Positions 12,888 through 14,019 of a stretch of 14,019 bases of DNA are shown here, piece after piece. The notes beneath the pieces were generated by a model that worked only from the letters and a program-made list of their open reading frames with translations, made no database searches and was not told the DNA's origin. A program made the position numbers and the translations under genes. The DNA is from Flavobacterium psychrophilum. Lineage in GTDB: Bacteria > Bacteroidota > Bacteroidia > Flavobacteriales > Flavobacteriaceae. The stretch is from positions 1 to 14,019 of the forward strand of contig CAMDQL010000044.1 in assembly GCA_945905915.1 (NCBI GenBank), written 5' to 3'. Position 1 is the first letter of the stretch, and the number at the start of each line of letters is the position of its first letter.

Positions 12888-13547
12888 ATGAATAAATTAT
12901 TTTTAGTATTTTTTATTAGTTCTTCATCAGTTTTTTCGCAAACAGAACAAGATACTTTAAAAATGACCGCTCAAGATTCGGCAATAGTTTTCTCTACCGA
13001 ATTAAATGAAATCATCATTAATAAGGATAAAACCTATACTATTGGCGATGATAAAAAAGCACTTTTGATTCTAAAACGAAGAGTCTTTAGAGTCTATCCT
13101 TATGCGAAAATTACGGCAGATAAGCTGACCCAACTCAACGCAACTATGGAAAAACTCAAAACAACTAAGGAAAAGAAAAAATATTTTAAAATTGTAGAAA
13201 AATACTTAGAAGAAGAATTCGAACCAAGATTAAAAAAATTATCCCGAAATGACGGAAAAATATTAGTCAAATTAATTCACCGTCAAACCGGAGAGTCAAC
13301 ATTTGATTTAATTAAGCACTACAAAAGTGGATGGAAAGCATTTTGGGCAAATTCAACCGCCAGAATGTTTAGTATTAATTTAAGAGCTACCTATAAGCCC
13401 TTCGAAGAAATCGAAGATTATAATATTGAAGCCATTTTATTTACCGCATTTAGACAAGGGCAACTTACAAAACAAGAAGCATCTACACCTATTGATATAG
13501 AAGGTTTAAACAAACATTGGAAAGGTAAGCCCATCCAATTCGATTAA
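12888..13547 (+). CDS. Secreted DUF4294 protein
   Basis: This 219-residue protein has a signal peptide at about 1-17 (MNKLFLVFFISSSSVFS, then QTEQ). The mature part contains the stretch RRVFRVYPYAKITADKL (69-85), a lysine-rich coiled region (about 88-118) and IHRQTGESTFDLIKHYKSGW (about 142-161), which I recognise as the DUF4294 family of Bacteroidota. Its function is unknown. The ATG at 12888 puts the signal peptide at the N-terminus; an upstream TTG would add 16 residues and overlap the promoter-like box. It is divergent from the M42 peptidase gene, a pairing I recall from other flavobacteria, though I cannot verify it here. Confidence 0.82.
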   Translation: MNKLFLVFFISSSSVFSQTEQDTLKMTAQDSAIVFSTELNEIIINKDKTYTIGDDKKALLILKRRVFRVYPYAKITADKLTQLNATMEKLKTTKEKKKYFKIVEKYLEEEFEPRLKKLSRNDGKILVKLIHRQTGESTFDLIKHYKSGWKAFWANSTARMFSINLRATYKPFEEIEDYNIEAILFTAFRQGQLTKQEASTPIDIEGLNKHWKGKPIQFD

Positions 13548-13585
13548 ATTAATCAGCAGCACCCATTCAACCTTCCGTAAGACTA

Positions 13586-13658
13586 CTTGTCCCGCTGTGC
13601 ACTATATCTTTTATAAACCTTTCAGGATTTATAAAAGGATGCCTTTTCCATCGCGGCT
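13586..13658 (-). repeat. Structured intergenic element, probably a dispersed flavobacterial repeat
   Basis: Read on the minus strand, it starts AGCCGCGATGGAAAAGGCAT and ends ATAGTGCACAGCGGGACAAG. In the middle is a 12-bp stem with one bulged base: on +, CTTTTATAAACC (13608-13619) and GGATTTATAAAAG (13625-13637). The framing sequences resemble an element I remember from intergenic regions of many Flavobacterium genomes (roughly AGCCccGAtaGaAgcGGcAT ... ATAgcGgACAGCGGGAC), with a variable central hairpin. It could be a non-coding RNA such as the Flavo-1 type, or a mobile palindromic repeat. The membership is from memory and not checked. Confidence 0.5.
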
Positions 13659-13756
13659 AGATAAGGCGTTTTGTACATTCATACACTTACCTTTTATGAA
13701 CTTTCATGCTCTTTATATTAATAATAACTACTTTTATGACTTATATGTTTAACAAT

Positions 13757-13795
13757 TTCTTTGTGTTCTTTGTGTCTTCCTTGTGTTCTTAGTGG
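13757..13795. repeat. Degenerate short tandem repeat
   Basis: Four imperfect units of about 10 bases follow each other: TTCTTTGTGT, TTCTTTGTGT, TTCCTTGTGT, TTCTTAGTGG. Similar TTTGTGT/CTTAGTGG strings seem common in Flavobacterium intergenic DNA. No function is evident. Confidence 0.5.
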
Positions 13796-13878
13796 TTAAG
13801 AAAAAAAGTATTAATTCCTTATTATCAGAACATTAAGAAACTCCTTCAAAAAAAGGGAGAAAATAAGTTTAAAAACCT

Positions 13879-13908
13879 TTGCGTGGTAGTAAAAGATTGC
13901 TACTTTTG
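13879..13908 (+). promoter_or_regulatory. Strong promoter (P1), probably for a stable-RNA operon beyond the window
   Basis: TTG (13879-13881), a 19-base spacer and TACTTTTG (13901-13908) match the Bacteroidota housekeeping promoter. The box continues as TTTGCACCCGC (13905-13915), identical over 11 bases to the tRNA-Lys promoter in this window. No start codon with a sensible reading frame follows before the edge. Confidence 0.7.
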
Positions 13909-13990
13909 CACCCGCAATAACAAAGAAGTTCCTACACAAACTGATTCATTAACTAAATCAAAACAAACTTTAAAAAAGTTAAAAAAAGAT

Positions 13991-14019
13991 TTGGAAAAGA
14001 GAAAGTAAAGGTAGTATCT
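13991..14019 (+). promoter_or_regulatory. Possible second promoter (P2), cut by the window edge
   Basis: TTG (13991-13993) is followed 21 bases later by TATCT, the first five bases of a possible TAnnTTTG box (for example TATCTTTG). The box is cut off at the end, so this is tentative. Tandem promoters about 110 bases apart would suit an rRNA or tRNA operon. Confidence 0.35.

Larger units (their letters stand above)
13548..14019. other. 472-bp stretch without protein genes; structured and promoter-like elements
   Basis: No frame here has a convincing start, length or family resemblance. The region contains a hairpin-bearing repeat-like element (13586-13658), a short degenerate tandem repeat (13757-13795) and two promoter-like sequences on + near the right edge (13879-13908 and 13991-14019). 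The rest, about 13660-13755 and 13800-13878, is AT-rich with nothing recognisable. Confidence 0.7.

Noticed and set aside
13586..13658. Element considered as the end of an insertion sequence
   Set aside because: No transposase remnant or target duplication is visible; a small structured repeat fits better.
13757..13797. Tandem repeat considered as a CRISPR
   Set aside because: Units are about 10 bases and contiguous, with no spacers and no cas genes nearby.

Overview
The window looks like chromosomal DNA from a member of the Flavobacteriaceae (Bacteroidota), most likely Flavobacterium or a close relative. The DNA is AT-rich. Start codons are preceded by A/T-rich sequence without Shine-Dalgarno motifs. 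Several promoters fit the Bacteroidota pattern TTG-N(17-23)-TAnnTTTG. The gene families are typical of the group: DUF4252, DUF4294, a carotenoid cluster led by a MerR/CarH-type gene, and an M42 peptidase. No phage, insertion sequence or CRISPR is visible.

Region 1 (1-2180): the 3' part of a cobalamin riboswitch precedes a TonB-dependent outer-membrane receptor, probably a BtuB-type B12 importer, which ends at a terminator. Region 2 (2183-4274): an ECF sigma-factor operon on the + strand encodes the sigma factor, a one-TM probable anti-sigma protein overlapping it, and two DUF4252 envelope proteins, one secreted and one a lipoprotein. A TGTAAC-N16-CGTC motif in front suggests autoregulation. 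The operon ends at a terminator shared with the convergent carotenoid genes.

Region 3 (4273-8084, minus strand): a carotenoid cluster in the order carH-like regulator, crtI, crtB, crtZ. The regulator keeps the Trp-x9-Glu-His and Glu-x-His signatures of adenosylcobalamin-binding photoreceptors (CarH/LitR). Its own promoter and the crtI promoter share an almost identical palindrome overlapping the -7 box, which I propose as its operator. No lycopene cyclase or GGPP synthase gene lies in the window, so those steps must be encoded elsewhere.

Region 4 (8163-8512, minus strand): tRNA-Leu(GAG) and two identical tRNA-Lys(TTT) genes, with a strong 17-bp hairpin between the two kinds and a very good promoter in front. 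Region 5 (8526-10595): aroK (shikimate kinase) on + converges on a minus-strand operon of an Hsp15-like S4 RNA-binding protein, a TPMT-family methyltransferase and a PyrR-like phosphoribosyltransferase. Region 6 (10635-13547): an FKBP-type lipoprotein with an acidic, calcium-binding-like tail; a terminator; an M42 metallo-aminopeptidase on minus; and a divergent secreted DUF4294 protein.

Region 7 (13548-14019) has no protein gene. It holds a structured repeat-like element, a short degenerate tandem repeat, and two tandem promoter-like sequences pointing off the right edge. The first shares an 11-mer with the tRNA-Lys promoter, which suggests a stable-RNA operon (rRNA or tRNA) just outside.

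The most interesting themes are (a) vitamin B12 at both ends of the left half: riboswitch-controlled uptake and a B12-type light-sensing regulator with a visible candidate operator; (b) the sigma/anti-sigma/DUF4252 module of unknown function; and (c) structured elements around the tRNAs and in the right-hand intergenic region.
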